Below are positions 52,401 to 53,680 of a stretch of DNA of 64,000 bases, in pieces. The notes under the pieces are model-generated. The model saw only the letters and a list, made by a program, of their open reading frames with translations. It ran no database searches and had not been told where the DNA came from. Both the position numbers and the translations under genes were made by a program. Source of the DNA: Charina bottae (taxonomy: Eukaryota > Chordata > Lepidosauria > Squamata > Charinaidae); contig JALMGJ010000006.1 of assembly GCA_023362775.1 (NCBI GenBank), positions 53,559,501 to 53,623,500 of the forward strand. The letters are read 5' to 3'. Within the stretch, counting starts at the first letter, position 1. Each line of letters begins with the position of its first letter.

Positions 52401-53265
52401 TACTTAACTGATCAGTGACTATTATATCCTAACATTTCAGGATTGGAAGAGAATAGTATGTAGATGTCACATATAAACTCACTAGTATGTATTGTAGATA
52501 CATCTTACAAACCTGAAATCTCATCAAAGTTTGAAAATACTCACTCCTGATGCCAGCCAGGTGGGAGAGTTAATATTATGGTATATATAAATACATCAGA
52601 CATATATCTACCTACTGATGGAAAAAATAGTAATAATATGAGTATATATAAAACTGAGGTCTCCTTTGATTATGACAACACTCTTACTATCACGTCATGT
52701 CTTCAAACAAGAATTTGAACCGAAGGTTACCCAATACGAAGGTAAAAGACAGCCAAGCTAGGAAGAATGTTTTGTATGTTGAGAAGACTATTCTGAGCAG
52801 CATTAGGTGCCGAAAAGACGTCGTGCAGGAGACAGGACAGTACCCTAAGTTCAGTACATGAGAGACAGGAGTTAGATTAATCTGAATTAAGGCACGCAAC
52901 CCAGAGCGCGGGCAATGCAAAGGGAAACGCTGCGATCGGACAACTGTGGCGAAGTGATCCACACGTCTCAATCGAACTGTTTTCAGTTTACAAAGGAGAA
53001 AAGCGACGGCACTACCATACCCAACGGCGTGGAGAGAATCCCTCCAGGACAAGAGAAAGCCAACACAAATTCACAAACGCGTCGAAAGGGAGCCTAGTAC
53101 AGTACAGACATCCCCTCCCCGTTCCCCCGCCGGCCCGAGCCAAGTCCCTCTCACCTCTTTGACGGGAGGGAATTTTTTGCGGCATTCCAGGCTCAAGGCC
53201 CGTAGGTCGCCCTGCATATTTTCCAGCAGTTTCTTCACGGCCTCAGGACTGCTAGTGCCGGCCAT
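495..53265 (-). CDS. MON2: MON2 (protein MON2 homolog), 27 exons, 3' end outside window
   Basis: MON2 is a large cytosolic scaffold of the trans-Golgi and endosomes. It is related to the BIG/GBF Arf-GEFs but lacks the catalytic Sec7 domain, and with Dopey/DOP1 and the flippase ATP9A it supports endosome-to-Golgi recycling (family knowledge). The translated exons match the human protein as I remember it almost residue for residue, in order, from the N-terminus to about residue 1395 of roughly 1717. By family comparison, residues ~10-190 (exons 1-5) are the DCB region, ~200-370 (exons 6-9) the HUS/Sec7_N-like region, and from ~850 on (exons 21-27) the Mon2 C-terminal region. A Gly/Asn/Ser-rich linker (exon 11) is the most divergent part. 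All 26 introns are GT-AG; exon lengths sum to 4185 nt, exactly 1395 codons. No stop or frameshift interrupts the frame. The remaining exons lie left of position 1. Repeats fill the introns but touch no exon. Confidence 0.96.
639..3306. other. MON2 intron 26, unannotated part
   Basis: AT-rich sequence without a repeat family that I recognise. Short open frames here have no coding character. A GATGATGATGAT run lies near 1205. Confidence 0.6.
3315..3514. mobile_element. hAT MITE, CAGRGCTTTCCAAA family (copy 1)
   Basis: The left end is cagagctttccaaactgtgt and the right end ctttggaaagccctg, which are imperfect inverted repeats. The flanks are tggtagat (3307-3314) and tggtaggt (3515-3522), an 8-bp target duplication with one mismatch, as made by hAT transposases. 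The interior is GC-rich and has no coding capacity. Confidence 0.85.
3540..4160 (-). mobile_element. 3' fragment of an R4/Dong-like LINE
   Basis: The stretch 3590-3740 matches, with clear drift, the block 55025-55165 that belongs to the R4-like LINE upstream of MON2 (shared words include gtaaggaa, actagttt and tatacctct). The rest is pyrimidine-rich on the plus strand, as in that LINE. No frame is preserved. The family name rests on the better copy. Confidence 0.5.
4665..4910 (+). mobile_element. Penelope-like element fragment with hammerhead core
   Basis: This block resembles the terminal (pLTR-type) segment of Penelope-like elements that is common in squamate DNA. It includes gggtatataaacagag, a TATA-like word 36 bases before the hammerhead-like motif, and continues with aaaacaacaaggctcagag. 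No protein domain remains, and target duplications were not resolved. Confidence 0.55.
4783..4823 (+). ncRNA. Hammerhead-ribozyme-like motif (copy A)
   Basis: CTGAAGA at 4786-4792, a stem GTTGCC/GGCAAT closed by a short loop, then GAAACGTC at 4812-4819. ACGU can form the palindromic helix III of dimer-type hammerheads, and the base after it is C (NUH cleavage rule). GCA/TGC flanks give a 3-bp helix I. One extra base separates CTGAAGA from helix II. Confidence 0.5.
4979..5607 (-). CDS. MON2: MON2 exon 26 (residues 1138-1347), largest exon
   Basis: Encodes [20 protein letters not shown] through [15 protein letters not shown], 209 codons. It carries the variable linker around [20 protein letters not shown] and the conserved block [20 protein letters not shown]. 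Phase 0 at donor gtaatg. Confidence 0.96.
5968..6354. mobile_element. TA-target MITE (Tc1/mariner-pogo type), copy 1
   Basis: Bounded by TA dinucleotides, with ends CAGGTATT and GGATTACCTG, which are imperfect inverted repeats. The interior shares words with copies at 25.2 and 38.0 kb (gcagtcatgtgattg, cggcttctgacaagcaaagtcaa). Non-coding. The assignment to pogo/Tigger-like elements rests on TA targets and the CAGGTAGTCCTC-type end. Confidence 0.7.
6771..6969 (-). CDS. MON2: MON2 exon 25 (residues 1072-1138)
   Basis: Encodes [20 protein letters not shown] through [16 protein letters not shown]. Ends in phase 1 at gtacaa. Essentially identical to human. Confidence 0.96.
7064..7292 (-). mobile_element. 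tRNA-derived SINE (minus strand)
   Basis: On the minus strand it begins gagagccagtttggtgtagt, an A-box-like tRNA head, followed by a B-box-like gagttctactcgcacc and the body cagtcactctctctcagcc. The same family is seen at 46.34 and 29.43 kb, and partly at 34.5 kb. Confidence 0.75.
7790..8345 (+). mobile_element. CR1/L2-type LINE, degenerate 3' part
   Basis: The nucleotide text matches the conserved C-terminal reverse-transcriptase and tail region of L2-like LINEs (cagaatgcagcagc, tcaaagccct, aaagccctaaatggcac, tggttgttccc), with many stops and frameshifts. It is an old, 5'-truncated copy. Confidence 0.65.
8926..9416. mobile_element. TA-target MITE, copy 2 (with unrelated interior)
   Basis: Ends CAGGTAGTTCTTG and GAGGACTACCTG are inverted repeats flanked by TA. 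The middle (about 9040-9330) does not resemble the other copies and holds a cagctgcagctg word and a (CT)n run. It is either a distinct subfamily or a copy carrying a filler. Confidence 0.7.
10070..10363 (-). CDS. MON2: MON2 exon 24 (residues 974-1071)
   Basis: Encodes [20 protein letters not shown], then a short variable EESVLQKQ segment, then the highly conserved [20 protein letters not shown] through STWHTVIWK. 98 codons, phase 0/0, donor gtactg. Confidence 0.96.
10517..10850 (-). mobile_element. Sauria-type SINE with 10-bp target duplication
   Basis: Read on the minus strand, a tRNA-like head has an A box (tggctcagcgggtaagacgc) and a B box (ggttcgaatcc). The body contains gtcatgctggccacatgacc and the tail runs to gagtcggacacgactg, the BovB-like 3' end that lets BovB copy Sauria SINEs. 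Direct repeats CTATGTTTTA lie at 10507-10516 and 10851-10860. Confidence 0.9.
11764..11840. mobile_element. hAT MITE left-end fragment
   Basis: Carries the left end of the CAGRGCTTTCCAAA family (cacagctttccaaactgtgt plus the tgtgtcg palindromic words) but has no right end. It is at the deletion junction of the surrounding RTE element. Confidence 0.7.
11950..12239. mobile_element. hAT MITE, CAGRGCTTTCCAAA family (copy 2)
   Basis: Begins cagagctttccaaactgtgt and ends agtttggaaagctctg, flanked by perfect 8-bp repeats ATATATAG (11942-11949 and 12240-12247). The interior contains a tandem of about 50-60 bases (words ggtcctagtgcctgcct, gtgccctgctgtaagagtgt). Confidence 0.9.
12304..12867. other. 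MON2 intron 23, unannotated part
   Basis: AT-rich intronic sequence in which I see no recognisable repeat, exon or RNA gene. Confidence 0.6.
12868..13030 (-). CDS. MON2: MON2 exon 23 (residues 919-973)
   Basis: Encodes [20 protein letters not shown] through [10 protein letters not shown]. Two overlapping AG acceptors exist (agag); only the upstream one keeps the frame. Donor gtgagt. Confidence 0.95.
13420..13600 (+). mobile_element. CR1/L2-type LINE scrap
   Basis: Contains gccctgaatggcatgggcca followed by a degraded tail with ggtagccacccagaagtg, the order seen in L2 3' regions. Short and heavily deleted. Confidence 0.45.
13624..14316 (-). mobile_element. Penelope-like retroelement, GIY-YIG fragment with inverted terminal pieces
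   Basis: On the minus strand an open frame encodes [33 protein letters not shown] and [12 protein letters not shown], the C-terminal two-thirds of the GIY-YIG endonuclease that marks Penelope-like elements. The GIY strand is lost. Upstream the frame runs straight into an inverted copy of the terminal segment (about 14205-14275), whose complement lies at 13628-13700 at the other end. A hammerhead-like core is in the left arm. Flanks aatacataaat and aatacattaaat may be the target duplication. No reverse transcriptase remains. Confidence 0.8.
13677..13719 (-). ncRNA. Hammerhead-ribozyme-like motif (copy B)
   Basis: On the minus strand: CCT, CTGAAGA, T, stem GCTGGC/GCTGGC (two G-U pairs) around loop CACAGAT, GAAACGTT, AGG. 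CCT/AGG makes helix I and ACGU can form a dimeric helix III, with U at the cleavage position. A truncated partner lacking CTGAAGA lies in the opposite arm at about 14211-14235. Confidence 0.5.
14318..14391. repeat. (AAAT)n microsatellite
   Basis: About 18 copies of aaat/taaa directly follow the Penelope-like insertion and end 8 bases before MON2 exon 22. Confidence 0.95.
14399..14574 (-). CDS. MON2: MON2 exon 22 (residues 861-919)
   Basis: Encodes [20 protein letters not shown] through [12 protein letters not shown], with Gly split 2/1 at gtaagt. An (AAAT)n tract and a Penelope-like insertion begin just past its donor. Confidence 0.95.
14952..15276. mobile_element. hAT MITE, CAGRGCTTTCCAAA family (copy 3)
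   Basis: Ends cagggttttccaaagtg and agtttggaaagctctg are inverted repeats flanked by perfect 8-bp duplications GACTAGAC (14944-14951 and 15277-15284). The interior is extremely GC-rich, with runs of gcggcgg and ggtggcgcgc; long open frames there follow from base composition. Confidence 0.92.
15285..15844. other. MON2 intron 21, unannotated part
   Basis: AT-rich intron sequence; nothing recognisable. Confidence 0.6.
15845..15955 (-). CDS. MON2: MON2 exon 21 (residues 824-860)
   Basis: Encodes [20 protein letters not shown] then [17 protein letters not shown]. Start of the Mon2-specific C-terminal region. Phase 0/0, donor gtaaat. Confidence 0.95.
15956..18150. other. MON2 intron 20, left part
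   Basis: Mostly AT-rich unique-looking DNA. A (CA)n run of about 12 units lies at 17837-17861. No exon or clear transposon seen. Confidence 0.6.
18158..18214 (+). repeat. 5S rRNA-like fragment (5S-derived SINE or pseudogene)
   Basis: Reads ggttagtatttggatgggag then accacaggaaaccccaggtctttaggct. This parallels the 3' third of 5S rRNA (GGTTAGTACTTGGATGGGAG, ACC, CCGGGTGCTGTAGGCT). A 5S-headed SINE fragment is as likely as a direct 5S pseudogene. Confidence 0.55.
18510..18595 (+). mobile_element. CR1-type 3' tail fragment
   Basis: The text agggagttggactcaatagc, then ggcccttctcattttgtgactctatgg, resembles the 3' terminus of CR1 elements, which end in ATTCTATG-type repeats. Very short and 5'-truncated. 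Confidence 0.5.
18756..18857 (-). CDS. MON2: MON2 exon 20 (residues 790-823)
   Basis: Encodes [20 protein letters not shown] then [14 protein letters not shown]. 34 codons, phase 0/0, donor gtaaca. Confidence 0.95.
18858..19403. other. MON2 intron 19
   Basis: AT-rich, with a TTTATATAA-rich stretch at 19260-19390. No recognised repeat. Confidence 0.6.
19404..19494 (-). CDS. MON2: MON2 exon 19 (residues 759-789)
   Basis: Encodes [20 protein letters not shown] then [11 protein letters not shown], identical in pattern to human. Acceptor preceded by a C-rich tract (ccccccttccccacag). Donor gtatga. Confidence 0.95.
19628..19652. repeat. (GATA/GACA)n microsatellite in MON2 intron 18
   Basis: Short atagatagacagacagacagacag tract 44 bases 5' (plus-strand sense) of exon 18. 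Confidence 0.8.
19696..19769 (-). CDS. MON2: MON2 exon 18 (residues 735-759)
   Basis: Encodes [20 protein letters not shown] then FESS, with Gln split 2/1. Only 99 bases of intron separate it from exon 17. Donor gtaaga. Confidence 0.94.
19869..19949 (-). CDS. MON2: MON2 exon 17 (residues 708-734)
   Basis: Encodes [20 protein letters not shown] then AVEGPST. A 27-codon, phase 0/0 cassette; skipping it would keep the frame. Donor gtaaga. Confidence 0.94.
19950..20353. other. MON2 intron 16
   Basis: Unremarkable intron; nothing recognised. Confidence 0.6.
20354..20458 (-). CDS. MON2: MON2 exon 16 (residues 673-707)
   Basis: Encodes [20 protein letters not shown] and [15 protein letters not shown]. 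35 codons, phase 0/0, donor gtgaat. Confidence 0.95.
20459..23352. other. MON2 intron 15
   Basis: 2.9 kb of mostly AT-rich sequence without a repeat I can name. A short TGTC run lies at 23104-23127. Open frames at 22020-22340 have no coding features. Confidence 0.55.
23353..23465 (-). CDS. MON2: MON2 exon 15 (residues 635-672)
   Basis: Encodes [20 protein letters not shown] and [17 protein letters not shown]. Acceptor ctag, donor gtaaaa, phase 0 at the end. Confidence 0.94.
23466..23939. other. MON2 intron 14
   Basis: AT-rich intron; nothing recognised. Confidence 0.6.
23940..24121 (-). CDS. MON2: MON2 exon 14 (residues 574-635)
   Basis: Encodes [20 protein letters not shown] through [17 protein letters not shown], almost identical to human. 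The Ser codon at its end is split 1/2 at donor gtaagg. Confidence 0.95.
24495..24612. repeat. Old palindromic interspersed repeat (MITE-like)
   Basis: The left end (ttggtgctctccagatag with cctcccagaattctcag) and right end (atctgggagttgagggaagtcc with tatggagg) are roughly inverse. This layout is typical of a common reptile/bird non-coding repeat. A related scrap is at 54.40-54.53 kb. No family name assigned. Confidence 0.4.
24983..25064 (-). CDS. MON2: MON2 exon 13 (residues 547-574)
   Basis: Encodes [20 protein letters not shown] then SLLLDA, with Ser split 2/1. Human reads [15 protein letters not shown] here. Acceptor ttaag, donor gtattg. Confidence 0.93.
25161..25531. mobile_element. TA-target MITE, copy 3 (most complete)
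   Basis: Starts CAGGCGGTCCTCGTTTAACG and ends GTAAACCAAGGACTATCTG, flanked by TA on both sides. Interior blocks (gcagtcatgtgattgcg, gccggcaggaagtcgcaaat, cttaacgac) are shared with the copies at 6.0 and 38.0 kb. Non-autonomous. Confidence 0.8.
25534..26542. other. MON2 intron 12, unannotated part
   Basis: No exon or clear transposon. A short (AAGC)n run (gcaagcaagcaagc) lies near 26365. Confidence 0.5.
26543..26778 (-). CDS. MON2: MON2 exon 12 (residues 468-547)
   Basis: Encodes [20 protein letters not shown] through SDQTDKDT. A conserved helical part ([12 protein letters not shown]) is followed by an acidic, Ser/Gln-rich variable linker. Ends in phase 1 at gtatat. The GC-rich hAT element starts only 165 bases upstream of its acceptor. 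Confidence 0.94.
27130..28025. repeat. ~205-bp tandem array (about 4.3 units) with internal inverted repeats
   Basis: The word caggcctcgt recurs at 27171, 27380, 27585, 27790 and 27994 (spacing 209, 205, 205, 204). Each unit holds gcaggcaggtaagcgggcag and, inverted, ctgcccgcttacctgcctgc, so each can fold on itself. Both arms contain the splice-donor consensus CAG/GTAAG, one on each strand. Confidence 0.93.
28043..28188. repeat. Near-perfect ~70-bp-arm palindrome
   Basis: Arm 1 (gcgaagagcggc ... gctttcagcgctggaagg) is the inverse complement of arm 2 (ccttccagcgctgaaagc ... gccgctcttcgc), with about two mismatches and a spacer of around 5 bases. A C-run followed by cacag in arm 2 looks like a splice acceptor. 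Confidence 0.9.
28394..29420. other. MON2 intron 11, middle part
   Basis: AT-rich. The stretch 28560-28960 (agagttccacagtttcgctc and neighbours) may be an old LINE remnant but is too decayed to assign. Confidence 0.45.
29428..29560 (+). mobile_element. tRNA-derived SINE, partial
   Basis: Reads gagaaccagtctggtatagt, agttaaggtgctgg, gagacccaggttctggtcct, and tttgggccagtaa, the head and start of the body of the same SINE family as at 46.34 kb. Confidence 0.65.
29845..30195 (-). mobile_element. CR1/L2-type LINE 3' end
   Basis: On the minus strand the sequence runs gccctctggaacatcattcc, then a decayed tail and gtaagccacccagagtcc, ending in AT-rich aaataaataaat. This is the 3' UTR order of L2-like LINEs. 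Interrupted by stops. Confidence 0.65.
30424..30577 (-). CDS. MON2: MON2 exon 11 (Gly/Ser-rich linker, residues 417-468)
   Basis: Encodes [20 protein letters not shown] followed by [19 protein letters not shown]. The first half is the least conserved stretch compared with human and appears a few residues shorter; the second half is conserved. Acceptor atag, donor gtaagt, Tyr codon split 2/1. Confidence 0.92.
30578..31013. other. MON2 intron 10
   Basis: AT-rich intron; nothing recognised. Confidence 0.6.
31014..31153 (-). CDS. MON2: MON2 exon 10 (residues 370-417)
   Basis: Encodes [20 protein letters not shown] through the start of the flexible linker ([11 protein letters not shown]). Ends in phase 1 at gtaaat. 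Confidence 0.94.
31154..31454. other. MON2 intron 9
   Basis: AT-rich intron of 301 bases; nothing recognised. Confidence 0.6.
31455..31579 (-). CDS. MON2: MON2 exon 9 (residues 329-370)
   Basis: Encodes [20 protein letters not shown] through CVQPQLLR, with the Arg codon split 2/1. It contains the conserved [10 protein letters not shown] of the Sec7_N/HUS box. Donor gtagtg. Confidence 0.95.
31580..32005. other. MON2 intron 8
   Basis: Contains a short (CA)n tract at about 31641-31663; otherwise nothing recognised. Confidence 0.6.
32006..32200 (-). CDS. MON2: MON2 exon 8 (residues 264-328)
   Basis: Encodes [20 protein letters not shown] through LIKQFYTLL with the serine/proline linker [13 protein letters not shown] in the middle. 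65 codons, phase 0/0, donor gtaaga. Confidence 0.95.
32201..32628. other. MON2 intron 7
   Basis: AT-rich; nothing recognised. Confidence 0.6.
32629..32754 (-). CDS. MON2: MON2 exon 7 (residues 222-263)
   Basis: Encodes [20 protein letters not shown] through [10 protein letters not shown], the start of the HUS-type helical region. 42 codons, phase 0/0, donor gtgact. Confidence 0.95.
32755..34045. other. MON2 intron 6, right-hand unannotated part
   Basis: AT-rich sequence without a recognised repeat or exon. Confidence 0.55.
34052..34150. repeat. L2-type 3' tails in inverted arrangement (stem-loop)
   Basis: Arms of about 38 bases (atttattcgttcaatttata tagccgccca and its inverse ending gaataaataaat) flank the loop gagtcactgatctgaga. 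The inner gccgccca/tgggcggc hairpin is normal for L2-like 3' ends; the outer extension through both AT tails is not. Confidence 0.6.
34495..34620 (-). mobile_element. SINE fragment
   Basis: Shares gagtcagtgttgactcctg, ctggact, gtcct and ggctgagagaga with the minus-strand SINE at 7.06 kb. Only the 3' part of that SINE is present. Confidence 0.55.
34766..35258 (+). mobile_element. Sauria-like SINE head with L2-like tail (chimeric SINE)
   Basis: The head is tRNA-like: A box tggctcagcaggttaaacag, B box ggcagttcaaacccc, then gagctctcgttgctaagtcc and gcagttcgaaagc. The 3' end is not the BovB-type tail of Sauria SINEs but gtaagccacctagagtcc, ataggcggggtataaatatc and an AT-rich (aaat)n tail, as in L2/CR1-type LINEs. 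It could be a real chimeric family or a SINE that landed beside an L2 scrap. Confidence 0.65.
35281..35378 (-). CDS. MON2: MON2 exon 6 (residues 189-221)
   Basis: Encodes [20 protein letters not shown] through DAYMLFQ, ending in phase 0 at gtattg. Human has I-E-Q-P-V-L-V-Q at the variable start of this segment. Confidence 0.93.
35749..35791 (-). ncRNA. Hammerhead-ribozyme-like motif (copy D, left arm)
   Basis: Exact inverse complement of the right-arm motif, so the same structure is encoded on the minus strand. Because the two copies face each other they cannot appear head-to-tail in one transcript. Confidence 0.5.
35823..35865 (+). ncRNA. Hammerhead-ribozyme-like motif (copy D, right arm)
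   Basis: AGA, CTGAAGA (35828-35834), A, stem GCTCCTT/AAGGAGC with loop GGAT, GAAACGTT (35854-35861), TCT. AGA/TCT forms helix I, ACGU a possible dimer helix III, and U is at the cleavage position. Confidence 0.5.
36157..36286 (-). CDS. MON2: MON2 exon 5 (residues 146-189)
   Basis: Encodes [20 protein letters not shown] through VVAEDERYK; the next codon is split 1/2 at donor gtgggt. End of the DCB region. Confidence 0.94.
36287..36990. other. MON2 intron 4, left part
   Basis: No recognised repeat or exon. Confidence 0.55.
36998..37055. repeat. (GT)n microsatellite
   Basis: About 28 GT units with two interruptions (gtttgtgtgtggcg). Confidence 0.95.
37056..37656. other. MON2 intron 4, right part
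   Basis: No recognised repeat or exon. Confidence 0.55.
37657..37788 (-). CDS. MON2: MON2 exon 4 (residues 102-145)
   Basis: Encodes [20 protein letters not shown] through [13 protein letters not shown], 44 codons in phase 0/0. Acceptor ccaag, donor gtaatg. DCB region. Confidence 0.95.
37960..38272. mobile_element. TA-target MITE, copy 4
   Basis: Ends CAGATGGTCCTCGTTTAACA and TTAAGCAAGGACTACCTG, flanked by TA. Its last five bases and right TA lie in the target duplication of the BovB insertion, so the MITE was present first. Confidence 0.8.
38378..38629 (+). CDS. BovB leader frame (ORF1-like)
   Basis: An open frame of about 84 codons ending in TGA at 38627-38629. It contains [20 protein letters not shown] and [10 protein letters not shown], matching the short leader frame upstream of RTE/BovB ORF2; a related leader (EDEPLRSEG) is in the RTE copy at 11.3 kb. 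The first ATG in frame is at 38441. It is in the same frame as ORF2, separated by only this stop. Whether it is translated as a protein is unknown. Confidence 0.5.
   Translation, partial: QNVVHWRREWQTTPVSLPRKPMDSIKRLNDMTPEDEPLRSEGVQNATGEERRAIPSSSRKCETAGPKPKGRSVVDVSGSGRKV
38675..41470 (+). CDS. BovB ORF2: APE-type endonuclease + reverse transcriptase
   Basis: 931 codons without interruption, drives target-primed reverse transcription of the LINE. Residues ~1-235 are the endonuclease: ISELKWTG with the catalytic Glu, [10 protein letters not shown], and CGSDHELL with the SDH triad. Residues ~430-700 are the RT fingers and palm, with [45 protein letters not shown] and the catalytic NLRYADDT. The tail includes [20 protein letters not shown], a conserved RTE C-terminal block. 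The ATG at 38675 is the first after the leader stop, but the conserved TWNVR of the endonuclease lies just upstream (38660-38674), so a protein begun here would lack the motif-I Asn. All later motifs look intact. Not a host gene despite similar frames being named so in databases. Confidence 0.92.
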   Translation: MNQGKLDVVKHEMTRLNIDILGISELKWTGMGKFNSGDHYIYYCGQESLRRNGVALIVNKRVGKAVLGYNLKNDRMLSVRIQGKPFNITVIQVYAPTTDAKEAEVDRFYEDLQHLLELTPKKDVLFIIGDWNAKVGSQKITGITGKFGLGVQNEAGQRLIEFCQENTLVIANTLFQQHKRRLYTWTSPDGQYRNQIDYILCSQRWRSSIQSAKTRPGADCGSDHELLIAKFRLKLKNVEKTTRPIRYDLNHIPYEYTVEVRNRFKGLDLVDRVPEELWMEVRNIVQEAATKTIPKKKKCKKAKWLTDEALQIAEERREAKGKGERERYKQLNAEFQRIARRDKKAFLNEQCKEIEENNRMGKTRDLFKKIGDIKGTFCAKMGMIKDKKGRDLTEAEEIKKRWQEYTEELYKKDLNIPDKYDGVVTDLEPDILASEVKWALGSITNNKASGEDSIPAELFKILKDDAVKVLHSICQQIWKTQQWPQDWKRSVYVPIPKKGNAKECSDYRTIALISHASKVMLKILQARLQQHANRELPEVQAGFRRGRGTRDQIANIRWIMEKAREFQKNIYFCFIDYAKAFDCVDHNKLWQSLKEMGVPDHLTCLLRNLYVGQEATVRTGHGTTDWFKIGKGVRQGCILSPCLFNSYAEYIMRNAGLDESQAGVKIAGRNINNLRYADDTTLMAESEEELKSLLMRVKEESAKAGLKLNIKKTQIMASGPITSWQIEGEEMEAVTDFIFLGSKITADGDCSHEIKRRLLLGRKAMANLDSILKSRDITMPTKVRIVKAMVFPVAMYGCESWTIRKAERRRIDAFELWCWRRLLRVPWTARRSNQSILKEINPDCSLEGQMLKLKLKYFGHLMRREDSLEKTLMLGKTEGKRRRGRQRMRWLDSITDVMNMNLSKLRETVEDRKAWRAMVHEVTKSRTRLND
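41491..42261. other. MON2 intron 3, right part
   Basis: AT-rich; nothing recognised. Confidence 0.55.
42262..42389 (-). CDS. MON2: MON2 exon 3 (residues 59-101)
   Basis: Encodes [20 protein letters not shown] through MSHEVVSE, a near-identical DCB segment. Acceptor caaag, donor gtaagg, ending in phase 0. Confidence 0.95.
42390..43265. other. MON2 intron 2, left part
   Basis: AT-rich; nothing recognised. Confidence 0.55.
43266..43306 (-). pseudogene. U2 snRNA 5' fragment (pseudogene)
   Basis: On the minus strand it reads ATCGCTTCTTGGCCTTTTGG then CTAAAATCAAGTATAGTATCT, which is nucleotides 1-41 of U2 snRNA with three substitutions; similarity stops abruptly. It lacks the branch-point partner region end, Sm site and promoter elements, so it is a truncated retro-copy. 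Confidence 0.85.
43307..43860. other. MON2 intron 2, middle part
   Basis: AT-rich; nothing recognised. Confidence 0.55.
43861..43916. repeat. (GAAT)n / (TTTA)n microsatellites
   Basis: Seven gaat units are followed directly by about six attt units. Confidence 0.95.
43969..44237. mobile_element. hAT MITE, CAGRGCTTTCCAAA family (copy 4)
   Basis: Ends cagagctttccaaactgtgt and ctttggaaagccctg, flanked by perfect CTCTAGTG duplications (43961-43968 and 44238-44245). The interior (cttccgggttttcccgcggc, gacacaccaacggcgg) is very similar to copy 5, indicating one subfamily. Confidence 0.93.
44246..45640. other. MON2 intron 2, right part
   Basis: AT-rich, no recognised repeat until the (ATA)n tract. 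Confidence 0.5.
45651..45735 (-). repeat. (AAT)n microsatellite joined to an L2-type 3' end
   Basis: About 14 aat units followed by taaacttgtatgccgcccaa ctctcaacgactc, the inverted 3' terminus of an L2-like LINE; the microsatellite grew from the LINE tail. Confidence 0.65.
46003..46066 (-). CDS. MON2: MON2 exon 2 (residues 38-59)
   Basis: Encodes [19 protein letters not shown] and ends in phase 1 before gtaatt. The acceptor is a pyrimidine-rich tract followed by cag. One D for E change relative to human. Confidence 0.94.
46341..46372 (+). mobile_element. tRNA-derived SINE, 5' part (split by hAT MITE)
   Basis: Reads gagagccagtttggtctagt ggttaagg, the tRNA-like head of the SINE. Its continuation is at 46652. 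Confidence 0.85.
46373..46643. mobile_element. hAT MITE, CAGRGCTTTCCAAA family (copy 5), inside a SINE
   Basis: Flanked by perfect GGTTAAGG duplications (46365-46372 and 46644-46651), inside the tRNA A box of a SINE. Ends cagagctttccaaactgtgt and ctttggaaagccctg; interior nearly the same as copy 4. Confidence 0.94.
46644..46865 (+). mobile_element. tRNA-derived SINE, 3' part
   Basis: Resumes after the duplication with caacgggctagaaaccagga gaccatgagttctagtcccg (B box), then gaccttgggccagtcgctct and an AT-rich end (aataaaggcaggatagaaaa taaataaa). Confidence 0.85.
47310..47700 (-). mobile_element. CR1/L2-type LINE 3' end
   Basis: On the minus strand an open frame reads [20 protein letters not shown] and [20 protein letters not shown], the conserved last block of L2-type reverse transcriptase, followed by gtaagccgcctagagtcaca and a taaataaa tail. 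5'-truncated. Confidence 0.8.
47970..49345 (+). mobile_element. CR1/L2-type LINE, 5'-truncated, broken RT
   Basis: Several frames together give RT pieces: [20 protein letters not shown] and [20 protein letters not shown] (RT palm), [10 protein letters not shown] (catalytic box, other frame, 48350-48378), then [20 protein letters not shown] and [20 protein letters not shown]. Several frameshifts and stops make it inactive. The 3' end has aatggcccagaatcacctcc then a GATA tail. Confidence 0.85.
49358..49450. repeat. (GATA)n-(GAAA)n compound microsatellite
   Basis: About 11 gata units followed by about 11 gaaa units, grown from the tail of the preceding L2-type LINE. Confidence 0.95.
49451..50435. 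other. MON2 intron 1, middle part
   Basis: Contains a short (AATC)n run at 49567-49592; no other recognised element. Confidence 0.5.
50448..51427 (+). pseudogene. RTE ORF2 C-terminal fragment (RT palm and tail)
   Basis: The frame opens [20 protein letters not shown], continues with [20 protein letters not shown] and the catalytic [14 protein letters not shown], and ends [13 protein letters not shown]. It aligns with the last ~320 residues of the BovB protein at 38.7 kb but differs at many positions, so it is another RTE subfamily. Endonuclease and RT fingers are missing through 5' truncation; no start codon is expected. Confidence 0.88.
50448..51436 (+). mobile_element. RTE-type LINE, 5'-truncated, 12-bp target duplication
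   Basis: Direct repeats AGCCCTGAATAG at 50436-50447 and 51437-51448 bound a 989-bp insertion with an open frame through the last third of RTE ORF2 to a stop at 51425-51427, then an (ACAA) tail. The insert is antisense to MON2. Confidence 0.93.
51449..53099. other. MON2 intron 1, right part
   Basis: No recognised element apart from a short (CT)n run at 52228-52249. Composition shifts to GC-rich towards the promoter. Confidence 0.5.
53155..53265 (-). CDS. MON2: MON2 exon 1 (start codon, residues 1-37)
   Basis: The ATG at 53265-53263 opens with [18 protein letters not shown], matching the conserved MON2 N-terminus (human has S at position 2). Another in-frame ATG lies 51 bases upstream, but the homologous start is this one. 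The exon ends FPPVKE followed by a gtgaga donor, phase 0. It begins the DCB helices. Confidence 0.95.
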
Positions 53266-53467
53266 GGCTCCGCCGTGGGATGAACACAGCAGCGGGGGCA
53301 ACGAGAAGAGGCCCACAAGTGACCAGCCGGCCGAGCCAGCGTCACCCGTCTTCCGAGGGGCGCCCCGAAGCCAATAAATCCCGGAGGAAACTACTCTTGG
53401 CTAAGGAATGTCCCACTCCTCCTCCTGCCCCCGCAGGGGCCGGCCCGGCCGCGTCCACGTCCACTTC

Positions 53468-53485
53468 AGCTCCCACAATGCCAAG
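53468..53485. promoter_or_regulatory. Possible ZNF143-type (SBS) site in the MON2 promoter
   Basis: The plus strand reads gctcccacaatgccaag, close to the CTCCCANNATGC core bound by ZNF143 in many vertebrate CpG promoters. A GCGCACGTCA stretch (NRF1/CRE-like) follows within 15 bases. This is a motif match by eye only. Confidence 0.35.
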
Positions 53486-53680
53486 CGTTGCGCACGTCAG
53501 CCCCGCTTCCGCACGCGAGGCCTCGGGGGAAGAGGCGGGGCGGGAGCGCTCGGTGGCGGTAGGGCGACTCGGAAAGCGGTCTCCAAAGCGGCCCTCGGAG
53601 TCGGGTAGGCTCCGGGACCTGGGAGTACCACGACTTTTGATTCCGCGGCAGGCGGTGTGCCATTATCGGGGCTTAATTGG

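Larger units (their letters stand above)
53100..53680 (-). promoter_or_regulatory. MON2: CpG-rich promoter region of MON2
   Basis: GC- and CpG-rich sequence surrounds the MON2 start codon and stands out from the AT-rich neighbourhood. No TATA box is visible, as expected of a CpG-island housekeeping promoter. The transcription start is inferred to lie between about 53270 and 53550; it cannot be placed exactly. Confidence 0.7.
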